Source: Eustoma russellianum (lineage: Eukaryota > Streptophyta > Magnoliopsida > Gentianales > Gentianaceae). From it: 64,000 nt of DNA. The stretch covers positions 10,895,879 through 10,959,878 of the forward strand of contig AP025071.1 of NCBI GenBank assembly GCA_036186865.1, written 5' to 3'. Of this stretch, positions 32,785 to 43,180 are shown piece after piece. The translations under genes were made by a program, and so were the position numbers. The number at the start of each line of letters is the position of its first letter. Within the stretch, counting starts at the first letter, position 1. The notes under the pieces are model-generated. The model was not told the origin of the DNA and made no database searches. It was given only the letters and a program-made list of their open reading frames with translations.

Positions 32785-34072
32785 GTTTTCTCCTGAAATA
32801 AAATAAAGAAGACAAGAAAAGAAAAACTAACACACAGACAAAAGAGATTTCGTTACGTTAGTAAAATCAAAATCCAAGTGTATGTTCCTTTCTCGCTCTT
32901 GTATAGTCACTCAAGTTTGTGCTTTCCCCGGCCAATCATGGGCTAGATACAACCAAAGCAAGCTCCTCTAGTGGCTAACACAATCCGATGATCAATTGCG
33001 CCCTTTTCTCCAATGTGTCACCCAAGTTTCAGCAACTATCAAGCAAAGGTATAAGCCAAGAACAAGCCCTGGGCAATCTTTAGTTAACCTTAGCCTTATG
33101 CAAATTAATCACAAGTTGTTGATTTAAGTGCAACAATCAAGTATCCAAGTGAAAAGGCAATGAAGAATTTATGTATTTTGAGGCTTAAAAAGGTACGGCG
33201 TTGTTGAATTTTTTTTTGATAGAGTCCTTATAAATAGTAGGGTAGCAAGACAACAATTGAATTATTAGCGCTCAAAAGAAATGACTCTCGTGTTTGCTCT
33301 GCATGATGACAAGTATCACAATTTTTTTTGCAACAATATTATTGGGACTAAAAGAAAGCATAACACTGAAGGCTTTTGTTGGGCCATTTAAATAAACAAA
33401 CGATTGGGCGTCTGTATTGCAGTAGTTTTTTTTTTCTGCTTTCAGTTTTGAATCTTGGAATGAATATTTTCTGTCGATATTTCGTGGCAAAAGCAAATGG
33501 TACCTCGGTTGTTTTTTTTTGGTTAGTTTTCGGCCAAGCAGCTTTTGTCTCCGGGATAAGCCTTTTGTGGCTTGGTTGGCTTGAAGATGATGTCTTGGAT
33601 ACAAGAAAATTGCAACGCAAACCAAGCAACAATGCAATCAAGTCACACAAGTCTAAAATCAACTAAAAGCTTCGTTAGCAACAAGATTTTACGTGTGACA
33701 AGGTAGCACTTTTAAAGCAATGGACTAGATTTATATGTTATGGCTGAATTTAAGTCCTAACACAATGAACCCTATTGTTAAGTGTGTGTAAAGATGTGAT
33801 CTTGAAAGATTAATAGCAAAAAAAATCTGCAAGGTCCAAACTTTCGTTTGGTATATGAATTTTTTTGTCCTCGAATGCGAAGGAGGGAAAAAAATGCAAC
33901 CTTTTTTTTTATTTATTTAATTGAGATGACAATTTCAGAGAGAGATGGAGGTTTAGATTGTGGACAAAAAAATAGGAGAAAGAGGTAATGTGATGGACGT
34001 TTGGGGAATGGAAAGAGAACAGCAAGGAAAACAAGAGAATAAAGATATACGAGTTGTAAAGTAGAAACATTT
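32785..34072 (-). other. F untranslated leader
   Basis: About 1.29 kb between the PBS and gag with long T-runs on the plus strand (for example around 33210, 33426, 33513 and 33903). No credible ORF: short antisense frames here lack any motif. A long leader is common in this group. Confidence 0.6.
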
Positions 34073-34084
34073 GCTCTGATACCA
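34073..34084 (-). promoter_or_regulatory. Primer-binding site of F
   Basis: Plus strand GCTCTGATACCA, the complement of TGGTATCAGAGC, three bases from the 5' LTR. Initiator-Met tRNA type, intact. Confidence 0.9.
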
Positions 34085-34087
34085 CTT

Positions 34088-35387
34088 TGATACGATCTTG
34101 GATCGTATGTAATTGACGATCGCTCCTTTCAACTCCAACAAACACCTTTGATCAACCCTTGCGTGGGACAATGGCGCCAACACCACCTTCTTGGACAAGA
34201 GAAATCAACAACGTCTACGTTGAGCAATTCGAATCTCCCAATCCAACACGTCGTTCCGTATCCTTGGATTGTGATTCACCAACTAGGTTTGCTCAAACCT
34301 TGATTGGATCTAGCCTTGATTTTACTTTGTGAAAACCAAAGGAAAAACACCAAACAAAGCAACACACGGTTGCAAGAAACTGAAATTTATTATTCTCCAA
34401 ATTCTCAAAAACTGAAACTAGGCTGCCGTTTTTCTTGACTCTCATATAAGGCTATAATTTTTCTAATCTTAAAAATTAACTAATCAATCAAATTCCTAAG
34501 AATACTACCTATCAATCTAAATCAAATTTACATAAAAGATAAGTCAAAGCTAATCAAGGAAGATTACATAATTCAAATCCCTAAAATCTCGCACTGGAAT
34601 TACACCCTGTCGGTTATTGGCTTCTACCCGCTTCTACGCGCCGAATTAGGGTTTGCACTCTTCAGCAAAGTTGTATTTCATGAAATTCCTTTGAATTTGG
34701 GCTTTTGAATCACCTCATTTGGACTTTTCTTGACAGAGATACGGGCCTCCAAAGATTAGGTATCCACCTAGTGAACTTCAGTACTTTCTATTCTGGACTC
34801 CCAAATTGCACCTGATTTCGGTCCACCTTGTAGCCCGAATTAGACAAAGTGTAAAACATGAAAAGCGTCACAAATTGAGTTACGGAAATTTCCAAGTGGT
34901 TTGAACCCGTTTGAATCAGTACTCCGACCTAGGCATCCAAAATACCGACTGTTGTCTGGCTGCCTTCCTGAAAAATAGGGACTCTCCAAGCCACTTTCCT
35001 TGTTTAGCCTTGTCACCTTAGAAACACTCAAAAACGATATTTAGTACTATAAACACATATTAAAAGACTCTATAAAATAGCCTAGACCTAAAATAAAGAC
35101 AACGCAAACAACTAGACTCGATATTACAACGACAACGCATGAAATGACCATCCTGCCCTCCCACCAACCCTTACATCAATAGACTCAAGGATAATCAAGT
35201 CACGGCCTCAATGATGAACACCCAATGCTGCCCACCATGTGTTGGAATCTCTTGCACATGCCTTGTCAAGAAAGCCCCCGTGTCAAAACCTAGTCGTCTC
35301 GTTTGGCTTCTTGTAAAGGGACCCCTATGTGTCTCGTTGGAGGGTCCTTGTGCAAGATTATCACGAGGAGGCTCTTGAGCCTCATCA
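34088..35387 (-). repeat. F 5' LTR (right copy)
   Basis: 1300 bp, same ends as the left copy. The coding part of the LTR (integrase tail) is duplicated here without the rest of pol, as expected. Confidence 0.9.
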
Positions 35388-35681
35388 TAAGTACTTTTGT
35401 GCGGCCATGACGTTTGTATTATGAACTATGTTAAACTCTTTGGGGGTATATGTTATGTGTTTTGTGGACTATTACTTTTTGGGACTCTGTACTTTTGTGT
35501 TGCACGTTTAATTTGAAAAGTTTTAATTCTGCCTAAATTTACTACCATGTTAAATGTTAACATGAGAGTCCATGGCATAAGTTATGGATTTTCGCATGTT
35601 ATGCATGACGCTTTGTACTCTCCTTAGTGAGGTACAGCGGGTGCACCGTATTCGGACGCGGTCCGGGTGTGGGGCGCTACA
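35388..35681 (+). repeat. E 3' LTR, last part
   Basis: Continues the E LTR after the F insertion: TAAGT duplication at 35388-35392, then GTGCGGCCATGACG ... GGGGCGCTACA. It is close to 19458-19750 of the 5' LTR. The LTR end at 35681 is followed by CTCAT in unrelated Sirevirus DNA; the left flank of E is lost, so a target duplication cannot be checked. Confidence 0.85.
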
Positions 35682-36040
35682 CTCATTGATTGGTTGAATG
35701 TTGTCATCACTTGATGACTAAGAAAATATGAGAACACCACTTAAAAAATGTGCCAAAATCATCATAAAATAATTTCCATACCTTCCAAGATCATCATATA
35801 AATTAAGCAAGACAATATTTCTCCAAAAAGGGTTAAAAAATCGGTCATAAAGATGACTTTACATGCTGAAATTTCAGCATGTGACACATGGGTATTCTTT
35901 TCAAAATGTTGCCAAGTTTGCTTTGATTTATCTCTTGAAAATGAATCACCATTTAGTATACAATATTCTCATCTTTTATGGAATAAAATTAGACACTAAT
36001 AAAGCCTCAAAATCGGCCTAGATGCATTACACACATGCTG
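35682..36040 (-). repeat. Inverted scrap of a Sirevirus LTR
   Basis: In reverse it follows the middle of the Sirevirus LTR: CATGCTGAA palindrome, GGCCGATTTT, second palindrome (35861-35882, ACATGCTGAAATTTCAGCATGT), then the TCATC...GATGACAACATT...CCAATCAA stretch. It is more diverged than A-D. It is probably the old target into which E inserted. It is cut at 36040-36048 in the centre of a palindrome by element G. Confidence 0.75.
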
Positions 36041-36526
36041 AAATTTTCTGTAATATCCGGCCAGTCCGAGAAACCTTCTTACTTCAGTAACATTCGTTGG
36101 CCTGGGCCATTCTGTGATAGCTTCAATCTTCTTGGGATCTACTGAAATCCCATCTTCTGAAATCACATGTCCAAGGAAGGATACACTTCGCAGCCAAAAC
36201 TCGCATTTACTGAACTTGGCATATAACTGTCTTGCTCTTAGAATGTTTAGGACTGTCCTCAAATGGGCTGCGTGGGTCACTTCGTCGGGTGAATATATCA
36301 AGATATCATCTATGAAGACCACCACGAATTTATCCAACTGTTCTTGGAAGATTCGATTCATGAGGTCCATAAAGGCGGCAGGGGCATTGGTCAAACCAAA
36401 AGGCATGACTAGGAACTCATAGTGTCCATATCGGGTCCTGAAAGCAGTCTTAGGGACATCATCCGCCTTTATCTTTAACTGGAAGTACCCGGATCGTAGG
36501 TCTATTTTGCTAAAAATTCGAGATCC
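36041..36526 (-). pseudogene. pol: G reverse transcriptase, exon 3, truncated
   Basis: Palm and connection of RT: KIDLRSGYFQLKI, AFRTRYGHYEFLVMPFGLTNAP, the catalytic FIDDILIYS (FIDD in place of YVDD, common in plant chromoviruses), CEFWLRSVSFLGHVIS, and RRFLGLAGYYRKF, where similarity ends at the junction. Codons beyond GYYRKF come from the neighbouring Sirevirus LTR scrap. It is linked to the upstream exon by the 76-bp candidate intron; the reading frame is open throughout. Confidence 0.88.
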
Positions 36527-36602
36527 CTGCATAAAGATACTTTAGATAGGGTTTTTGGAAAAGATTTAAATCTTATTCAAGTAAAACTTATGATTTACCT
36601 AC
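36527..36602 (-). other. Candidate intron 2 in G, inside RT (76 bp)
   Basis: On the minus strand: donor CTCAGG|GTAGGT, acceptor TTTATGCAG|GGA, possible branch TATCTAAAG about 20 nt from the acceptor, AT-rich interior. Unspliced, the frame hits TAA within six codons. Removing it joins FDQLR to G...FSKIDLRSGY, exactly the spacing found in uninterrupted chromovirus RTs. Length is 1 more than a multiple of 3, so the flanking ORFs are in different frames unless it is removed. Confidence 0.7.
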
Positions 36603-37444
36603 CCTGAGCTGGTCGAATAGGTCGTCAATCCGGGGCAAGGGGTACTTGTTCTTTATGGTAATTTTGTTGAGTTCCCGGTAATCGATGCATAGGCGCATAC
36701 TTCCATCTTTCTTTCTCACGAATAGCACCGGAGCACCCCATGGTGAAACACTGGGGCGAATAAGCTTCTTCTCTAACAGTTCGTGTAACTGTTCCTTTAA
36801 TTCCTTTAGTTCAGCAGGTGCCATACGGTAAGGGGCTTTCGATATGGGTTCCGCTCCTGGTACAAGGTTGATTTCGAAAGCGATCTCTCGATCAGGAGGT
36901 AGTCCAGGCAAATCATCGGGAAATACATCAGGGTACTCTTTAACAATTGGAACTTGTGCAAGGGTAGGGCCTTCTTGCTCAGCACTTAGAACATAAACCA
37001 AGAATCCTTCATGACCCTTCCTTAATGCTTGGCTGGCACGAGTTGCGTTAACAAAGACTTTCTTAGATGGTTTCTTTAATTTGGTTCCTCCTTGGAACGA
37101 CATCTCTTCCCGAGCTGGGTCCTTAATGATGACCTGCCTGCTTCGGCAGTCAATGTGAGCATGATTCTTTGAGAGCCAATCCATTCCAAGTATGACATCA
37201 AAATCACTCATAGGTATGGGAATCAAATTGGCCTCAAACGTTTGGTCATTAACCTCGAGTGCACAATTTCTGAATATGTGAGGGGAAACAAGCACCTGAT
37301 CGCCAGCTGCTTGTACTCTATAAGGTGAATCTAATCGGACTGGATCATGATCGATATTCTTAGCACACTTCCGGGAGATAAATGAGTGGCTAGCGCCACT
37401 GTCGAACAACACATTTGCAGGTATGCTACACACTAATATAGTTC
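36603..37444 (-). CDS. pol: G protease and N-terminal RT, exon 2
   Basis: Aspartic protease with LFDSGASHSFIS and the flap-side LGMDWLSKNHAHIDC. A linker follows, with VKEYPDVFPDDLPGLPPDR (the usual start of the chromovirus RT region), then RT fingers: LIRPSVSPWGAPVLFVRKKDGSMRLCIDYRELN and NKYPLPRIDDLFDQL. All 280 or so codons are open. It has no good start codon of its own at the family's normal boundary and is in a different frame from gag; the 82-bp candidate intron explains both. It makes particle-maturation protease and part of the polymerase. Confidence 0.88.
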
Positions 37445-37526
37445 CTGAACCATGCACATTTTACTAAGCAATGTGATAGACATGCATAAGTGAAATGTAT
37501 TGAAGGCATAAAACTTTAAATCTTAC
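37445..37526 (-). other. Candidate intron 1 in G, between Gag and protease (82 bp)
   Basis: On the minus strand: donor GTGACTG|GTAAGATTT (close to the plant consensus), acceptor ATGGTTCAG|GAAC, possible branch in TGCTTAGTAA. The gag frame, if not spliced, ends at TAA five codons after VVT (GKI then stop). If spliced, the split Gly codon is rebuilt, and Thr-Ile-Leu-Val follows as in uninterrupted relatives. A homologous 82-bp segment with the same borders is in H (53855-53936). Confidence 0.75.
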
Positions 37527-38655
37527 CAGTCACTACATCAGCAGTCTCCTCGACATCCGCATCCGTCATAGCGTGCACTCTTGCATTTGTACGGGGCCGC
37601 TGGTTCTTTTGTTGTTGCTGCGGCTGCGCTCTTTTTTCTAGACAATCTTTAATCATGTGGCCATCTTTGCCGCATCCAAAGCATTTTCCTGTTTTCCACC
37701 TGCACTCACCCACATGCCTCTTCTGGCAGTGAGAGCAAACCGATATTGCTGGCTGTTGAGAGGAAGTCTGATTCTTTTGCTGATTATTTTGGTTTTGCTT
37801 GCGGTGTTGATTCTGTCCTTGACGAACTGATCCTCTGAAATTCTTCTTTGCCACTTTCTTATATTTCTCATTACCGGTCCCTTGTCTTTCTCGTTTCTGG
37901 CCCACGTCATCTCTTCGGACAATATCCCTCTCTATGCGGTAACATGCATCTAGAAGCGCTCCAAAATTGGTAGGATTTGCATTTACCAACCACGTCCTAA
38001 TCCTCGGATTTAGGCCTCTTTCAAACTTTAGCATTTTCGTCTCTTCGTCATTCATTGTAACGGGCTGGAACCTCCCAAGTGCAATGAACTTATTGGCGTA
38101 TTCTGCGACTGTCATGCCCGGCTCTTGTTTCAAAGATTCAAATTTATGTCTCTTTTGTAATTTGACAGATGGGGGAATATAGAACTTATGGAATTCTTGT
38201 AGAAATCTCTCCCAGGCAATCGGTCTGGGCAAAGGCTGCAGATTTGTCTTCCACCATTCGTTGGCCTCACTGATCAGGAAAGGTCGGATGGCCTGAGCTT
38301 TCATCTCCTCCGGGGCTTGAATTAGCTCAAAACAGTTTTCAACCTCATCTAGCCATTTTTCTGCGATATCGGGGTCTGGCCTTCCTTCAAATGGGGGTAC
38401 GTTAGCCCTCTTGAGCTTCTCAAAATAGTATTGGGCGTCCCTTACTGGCTGATGTGGAGCATTCTGATGAATTAAGCCTTGCCCTATCTGAGTAACAACT
38501 TGGCAAAAAGCCTGAAAAGCATTCATGTCTGGAATAACCGGAGGAACAGTTGCCTGTGGAGCTGGTGGTGGCGGCGGGACCTCTGCTGGTGGCGGTGGAA
38601 AGGGCTCCTGAGCAGCTGGTTGTGCTCTCGGAGGTCTGCCACGGGGTCTCACCAT
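37527..38655 (-). CDS. gag: G Gag, exon 1 (376 codons to the donor site)
   Basis: Starts ATG at 38655 (MVRPRGRPPRAQ), directly after GTGCAG; a GTG two codons upstream is less likely. A Pro-rich N-terminus (about residues 10-45) is followed by the retrotransposon Gag core (IAEKWLDEVENCFEL, SEANEWWKTNL, WERFLQEFHKFY, LKQEPGMTVAEYANKF, MLKFERGLNPRI). A basic Gln/Asn-rich stretch follows, then two Cys-rich motifs: CSHCQKRHVGEC and the CCHC knuckle CFGCGKDGHMIKDC (about residues 330-343). Read without splicing it ends at TAA 37516-37518. It makes the particle shell and binds RNA. It is open, in contrast to E and H. Confidence 0.9.
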
Positions 38656-38949
38656 CTGCACTTATGGGTTTAGCATCTATTTAGAATATCGGAGTTAAAA
38701 TCAATCGAATTTGACTAAGGACCAAAATCGAAAACTCTTAAGTAAGGAAGATAAAAAAGGGCACGTCTTATGTCATAGACTTAGCTTTCATAGTTTAGGA
38801 TTAGTTATTAAATTACATCCTAAACCCGGTCTAAGTGGTCCTAGTCTAAGGTCATCACTCATCTAAGATCATGACTTAGGTCTAAGATCAAACTTAGATT
38901 GCTAAAATCATAACTTAGTCCTACGTTCTGCCCGAAATCTAGAGCCTGG
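38656..38949 (-). other. G leader between PBS and gag
   Basis: About 290 bp, shared with E and H (phrases AAGTTTGATCTTAGACCTAAGTCATGATCTTAG and GGTTTAGGATGTAATTTA in H and G are alike). No ORF. It ends in AAGTGCAG|ATG; the GCAG before the start is kept in E, G and H. Confidence 0.6.
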
Positions 38950-38961
38950 GCTCTGATACCA
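38950..38961 (-). promoter_or_regulatory. Primer-binding site of G
   Basis: Plus strand GCTCTGATACCA, two bases from the LTR edge at 38964; initiator-Met tRNA type. Confidence 0.9.
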
Positions 38962-39734
38962 CCTGTAGCGCCCCGCACCCGGCCTCGTCCGGATACGGTG
39001 CACCCGCCGTACTTCACTGAGGAGAGTACAAGGCGTCATGCATAACATGTGAACATCCCTAACATAAGTCGTGGATTCCCATGCTATCTTCAACATGGTA
39101 GTAAAATTTAGGCAGAATTAAAACTTTTCAAATCAAACATGCATCACTAATTTACTGAGTCCCCAAAAGTAGTAGCACCCCAAATCATAACATAACCGAC
39201 AATCCAGAGAGTTTAAACATAGTCATATTACAAATCGTCTTGGCAGCACAAAAGTCCTTAGCTTAACTCTCTTCATACTCCTCGCCTACGGATAAGGTAC
39301 TCTTGGCTCGTCCTCGATCCATTCTATCTTGGCATTCTCCGGCTCTGGGGAAAAATAAAGTGTGAGTGATAAAAATCACCCAGCAAGAATACAATAAACT
39401 AGCATGAAATACGTAAAGAATCATAACATGAATGTATTACCCCAAAAACCTCAAATAATCATAATTCATACCTGCTCTTGGATCATGTACTTACTTGACG
39501 TTCGGGTTAGGCATGTTTTAGGGAATGCTGTACCATACCTGATCTTGGATCCTGAACTTACTTGTCATTCATCTTAAGCATGTTATTAGGAAATGCTTTA
39601 ACAATAACTTATAACCATTAATTGTTACATGCAACATATGTTCATGATCGTGAATTATGCAAGATGCAATGCATGATGTCATGTCATGTCATGTCAAAAC
39701 ATCATTTTGGTCCCATAAAGTAACATGTCGTAAA

Positions 39735-39990
39735 ACAGAGTGTCAGATCAATTAACCCCGGATCTGAGCGGGTCCAAAACAGATATCAGACCAATTAACC
39801 CCAGGCCTGAACGGGTCCAGAACAGATATCAGATCAATTAACCCCGGATCTGAGCGGGTCCAGAACAAATATCAGATCAATTAACCCCGGATCTGAGCGG
39901 GTCCAGAACAGATATCAGATCAATTAACCCCCGATCTGAGCGGGTCCAGAACATATCATATCATCAGACCAATTAACCCCGGGTCTGGAG
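39735..39990 (-). repeat. Minisatellite in G LTR (6 units)
   Basis: AATTAACCCCGGATCTGAGCG and variants at about 42-bp steps from 39750 to 39970, six units; homologous to the four and five units in the E LTRs. Confidence 0.8.
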
Positions 39991-40479
39991 TCGGGTTAGT
40001 CGCATGCTTGGCCGGCAAAGGAATCATGAAGCTTTCTTTAAAAACATGGGACCGTAAAACTTTTTCATGCATAACGAAAAGGTAGTCGCTCGTAAAACTT
40101 GTTTTCATCATAAAATCCATGAAAATCAGTTTCGTGATCATGCATGATACATGCCGTGATATAAAATGCAAGCCATGACATGAATAATTGTATGCATTCC
40201 TTATAACATATCAACATACATGAATTTGGAAGCTAAGTATTTCCAAGACTTTTGTTTCACATTCATAGGGCGGTTGAGCTAACCAATTAGGTCTATTTCC
40301 ATAATTCTTTTGTCGCAAATACGTTTGGTGGAATCTTAGATACGTGTCATAAAATTTCAGATCATTTCAATAATCGTAAAGGGACTTATTTACTTACTTT
40401 CCGAACTGGGTTAGGTGCTGAAACTGAACTGATAGATTTTACTAAAAATTCAATTACGGTGAATCCGTAATTCGTTTTC

Positions 40480-41340
40480 CAGAAATTCCAACTTTCTCAA
40501 GTCATCAATATATGGAACTAGTATCCTACCGGAATTTAGCCCATTTGCATGTCTCTAAGTACCTTTTCTGAGGCTAGAAAGTCGTTACTAATTTCAGGTT
40601 GGCTCCAGTAATTTTCGTTGAGCAGTTTCACCAAATAATTCATTAAAAATAATCCATAACTTATTTTACCAAGATTCCAGTTGGCGTGTCTACTACACTC
40701 ATAGGATTATTACCATGTCAAAAATCAGCTTTATTGGTCATCTACAAGGTCCCTTTTTAAGTCAGTGAAAAGAGGTCACCATTCTGCTCAGTTCCCGTTT
40801 TTCAGGTCTGACCAGTCTTACTAAATATTTTATTAAAAATTAACCATAGCTCATTTTACCAAAATTCCAGCTGGAATCTCTACTACACTCATGGGGCTAG
40901 GTTTGTGCCAAAAATCAGATCTATTGAAGGTTCACAAGGTCCTCTTGTAATACGTTGAAGTCAATGGTAAATTCTGCCCAGCTCCAGAATTTGTTACTGG
41001 AGTAGTTTTACCATGTAATTTGTTAAAACTAATCCTTAGCTTATTTTGACGAAATTCCACCTCTCACTTGTGCTACATTCATAAGGCTAACTTTGTACCA
41101 AAAATTAGCTTCATTCAAGGTCTGTAAGGTCAGTTATTAAACCATCTAACACGTCATCTATTCTGTCCAGTTCCAGAATTTCCAGCCTGAGCAGTTCCAC
41201 CAAAACATTTATTAAAAATCATCCATGACCTATTTTACCACAATTCCAACTCTCACATTTGCTAAACACATAGGACTAACATCATACTAAAACCAATTTG
41301 ATAGCACGTTAGTAAGGTTCAGTTTAAGGTCACACATCTC
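40480..41340 (-). repeat. 189-bp repeat array in G LTR
   Basis: Phrase AAAAATCAGCTTTATTGG (plus strand) and variants near 40532, 40722, 40911, 41100 and 41288: steps of 188-190 bp, five units, in reverse orientation to E. Confidence 0.8.
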
Positions 41341-43180
41341 ACTGTCCAATTTTGTCCAGCTCCAGTGGTTTGACATTTTACCTTCCTTTCATGTCAAGTG
41401 ACCACTTATTATCTTGTGCTTATGAAATAACTTATTAGTCATCACATACCCCCTTTTTCCTATGAATGTCAAGATTCCATCCCTCATTTTGAGTCCTCTT
41501 TGCACCATGTCAAAACAGTGGGTAGTTTGTTCACAACCACTAGCATGCTTGTTCACAAAAGATGTTCTTTCTTGGATTCGATTCACCTTCATCTTCATCC
41601 TTTAAGCCGAAATTTAGGTGATACCAAGAACATATTTTCACAACACTTATTTAAGCATGCAACACATTCAAGTACCATGTTAGTCCAATCTTACCCAAAC
41701 AACCTCATAAAATTCACATTTAACACATGCATGCTTTCTTAGGTCTTCACAAGTTTCATCCAAGAGTTAATCTAACTTAGACTTACTTAGATGGACCTTA
41801 ATTCATCTTAAGACAGCCCCATTTCACTTTGCATGCAAGAAAAGATTGCATCTTTGAAAGAATTAGTCACATGCAAGATATTGTTCTTAAGAAATCACTA
41901 AGGTACAAACTTGAACTTAGTGTTTTCTTCTAAAGTTCACATCTTAGGAACATCTAACCATTCAAGTCACTAATTCTTCAAATAAATCATGAGAGTCTAG
42001 TGTATACTTGCCTCTTCAAGCTAAAGTTCTTGTCTTAGCTTGGTTATGAAGTGAGTTGAGTTGAAATCCTCCTCCTTTTCCACCCTTGACTACACGGTTT
42101 TGATGGAGAGGAAAAAGGAGAGTTAGTCTTCATTCAATAGTGAAAATAGAGTTCCAATTGAGGCTAGAACATCTTACCAAAGTAGGCTTGGAGTGGAGCT
42201 TCAAGTGTAGCAAGATAGCACCACCTAAGAGAGTTAAAATCTTCCACCTACTTGGACAAGGATGCCACGGTTTTGGGGCTGGAGGGGTGGTTCAAGTGAG
42301 CTTCATTCTTCACTAAATAAGAATTCACTTAAGGAATTTGGAATCAAGACTTACCTAGAGACCTTCTTGAGTCTTGAATATGAGCTTGATTGAGAACTCC
42401 TACCTTCAAGGAGGGTTGTGGCCGAAAGTTGGAGTGTGGAGGGAGGGAAAATTTCTTAAGTGTTGGCTTGCTTGAGAGGGGATTCAAGGTGAGCTTGAAG
42501 TGAGCTTCTAGGAACACTTAAAATAGAATATGTTGGGGAAAAATGGGGAGGGGACCGACGGTTGGGGAGTCAAATGGAGGGACAAGGCTTTTGTGAAAAG
42601 TTGAGAAAAGGGTGTTGGGTTTGTAATTGTGTGAGGCATGTTTGCATGCTTTCATTTTTTTATCATTTCTTTCTTGCATGCATGTCTTTTTTTCTTTTAT
42701 TTTACTAGTTTATTCTTTGCATGTTTGTTGATTTTGGTATTTTATATTATTTGGTTTATTTAGATTAATTTGTGGAGGGTTCTAGATCCCTTGGGAGGGT
42801 CTTGACCGAAAATAGGGGGCCTTTGGGGGTGTTTTGGTCATTTCATAATTAACATGTCCCACATTTATATAATTTTTGCTACTATCTATTTTATCTAATA
42901 TGATTTTTAATCTTGCTTTGTGAGCATCAATTACATTTGTATTCTTACAAGAACAAGTTTACTTCAAGGGTGATCAATGGCCTTTGGCCGAATTCACAAG
43001 GTGTGTCACACACCTTGTGACATTCGCTTGTATAACTATTTAGTGTCTGTCCTAAATGAACTTAAAGAATTTAAATAAAGAAGCGCTAATTTGACTCAAG
43101 TGACATGCACGTGAAGGAATCATCGCTTTTATTTCGTCACTTGTTCATAGTTTCAAGTACATGGTCGTTGGGGTACAACA

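Larger units (their letters stand above)
26740..35387 (-). mobile_element. CRM-like Ty3/gypsy element F, complete, nested in E LTR
   Basis: Full element on the minus strand: 5' LTR 34088-35387, PBS, leader, gag, pol, purine tract, 3' LTR 26740-28040. It is flanked by TAAGT at 26735-26739 and 35388-35392, and the unbroken target CTTAAGTACTTTTG is present at 19454-19467 in the other E LTR, which proves insertion into the E LTR. LTR ends are TGATGAGG...CGTATCA in element sense. The clade call rests on the Gag and protease style and on pol running into the 3' LTR; CRM is likely, another chromovirus clade is possible. Confidence 0.9.
36041..43180 (-). mobile_element. Tekay-like Ty3/gypsy element G, 3'-truncated
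   Basis: Minus-strand element with 5' LTR 38964-43180, PBS, leader, gag, protease and most of RT; cut at 36041 inside the RT/RNase H linker. The rest of pol and the 3' LTR are gone. It lies in the 5' LTR of Sirevirus D: D sequence continues at 43181 with ATACACGCCC, as in 50521-50530. Coding exons are open, so G decayed by deletion rather than by point mutation. Confidence 0.88.
38964..43180 (-). repeat. G 5' LTR, 4217 bp
   Basis: On the plus strand it starts TGTAGCGCCCC and ends GGGGTACAACA, the reverse of the E LTR ends (TGTTGTACCCC ... GCTACA). It shares the same parts in reverse order: conserved 300 bp, minisatellite, 189-bp repeats, a purine/pyrimidine-biased block and an AT-rich end. 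Clearly diverged from the E LTRs. No gene is seen. Confidence 0.9.

Noticed and set aside
33272..33666. Overlapping ORFs on both strands in the F leader
   Set aside because: Low-complexity, T-run-rich sequence with no motif; leader of F by position.
36114..36422. Plus-strand ORF opposite the G RT
   Set aside because: Shadow of a conserved RT exon; no similarity of its own.
38656..38661. GTG start two codons before the G gag ATG
   Set aside because: Plant initiation at ATG is far more likely; the GTGCAG there is better read as a splice-acceptor-like sequence.
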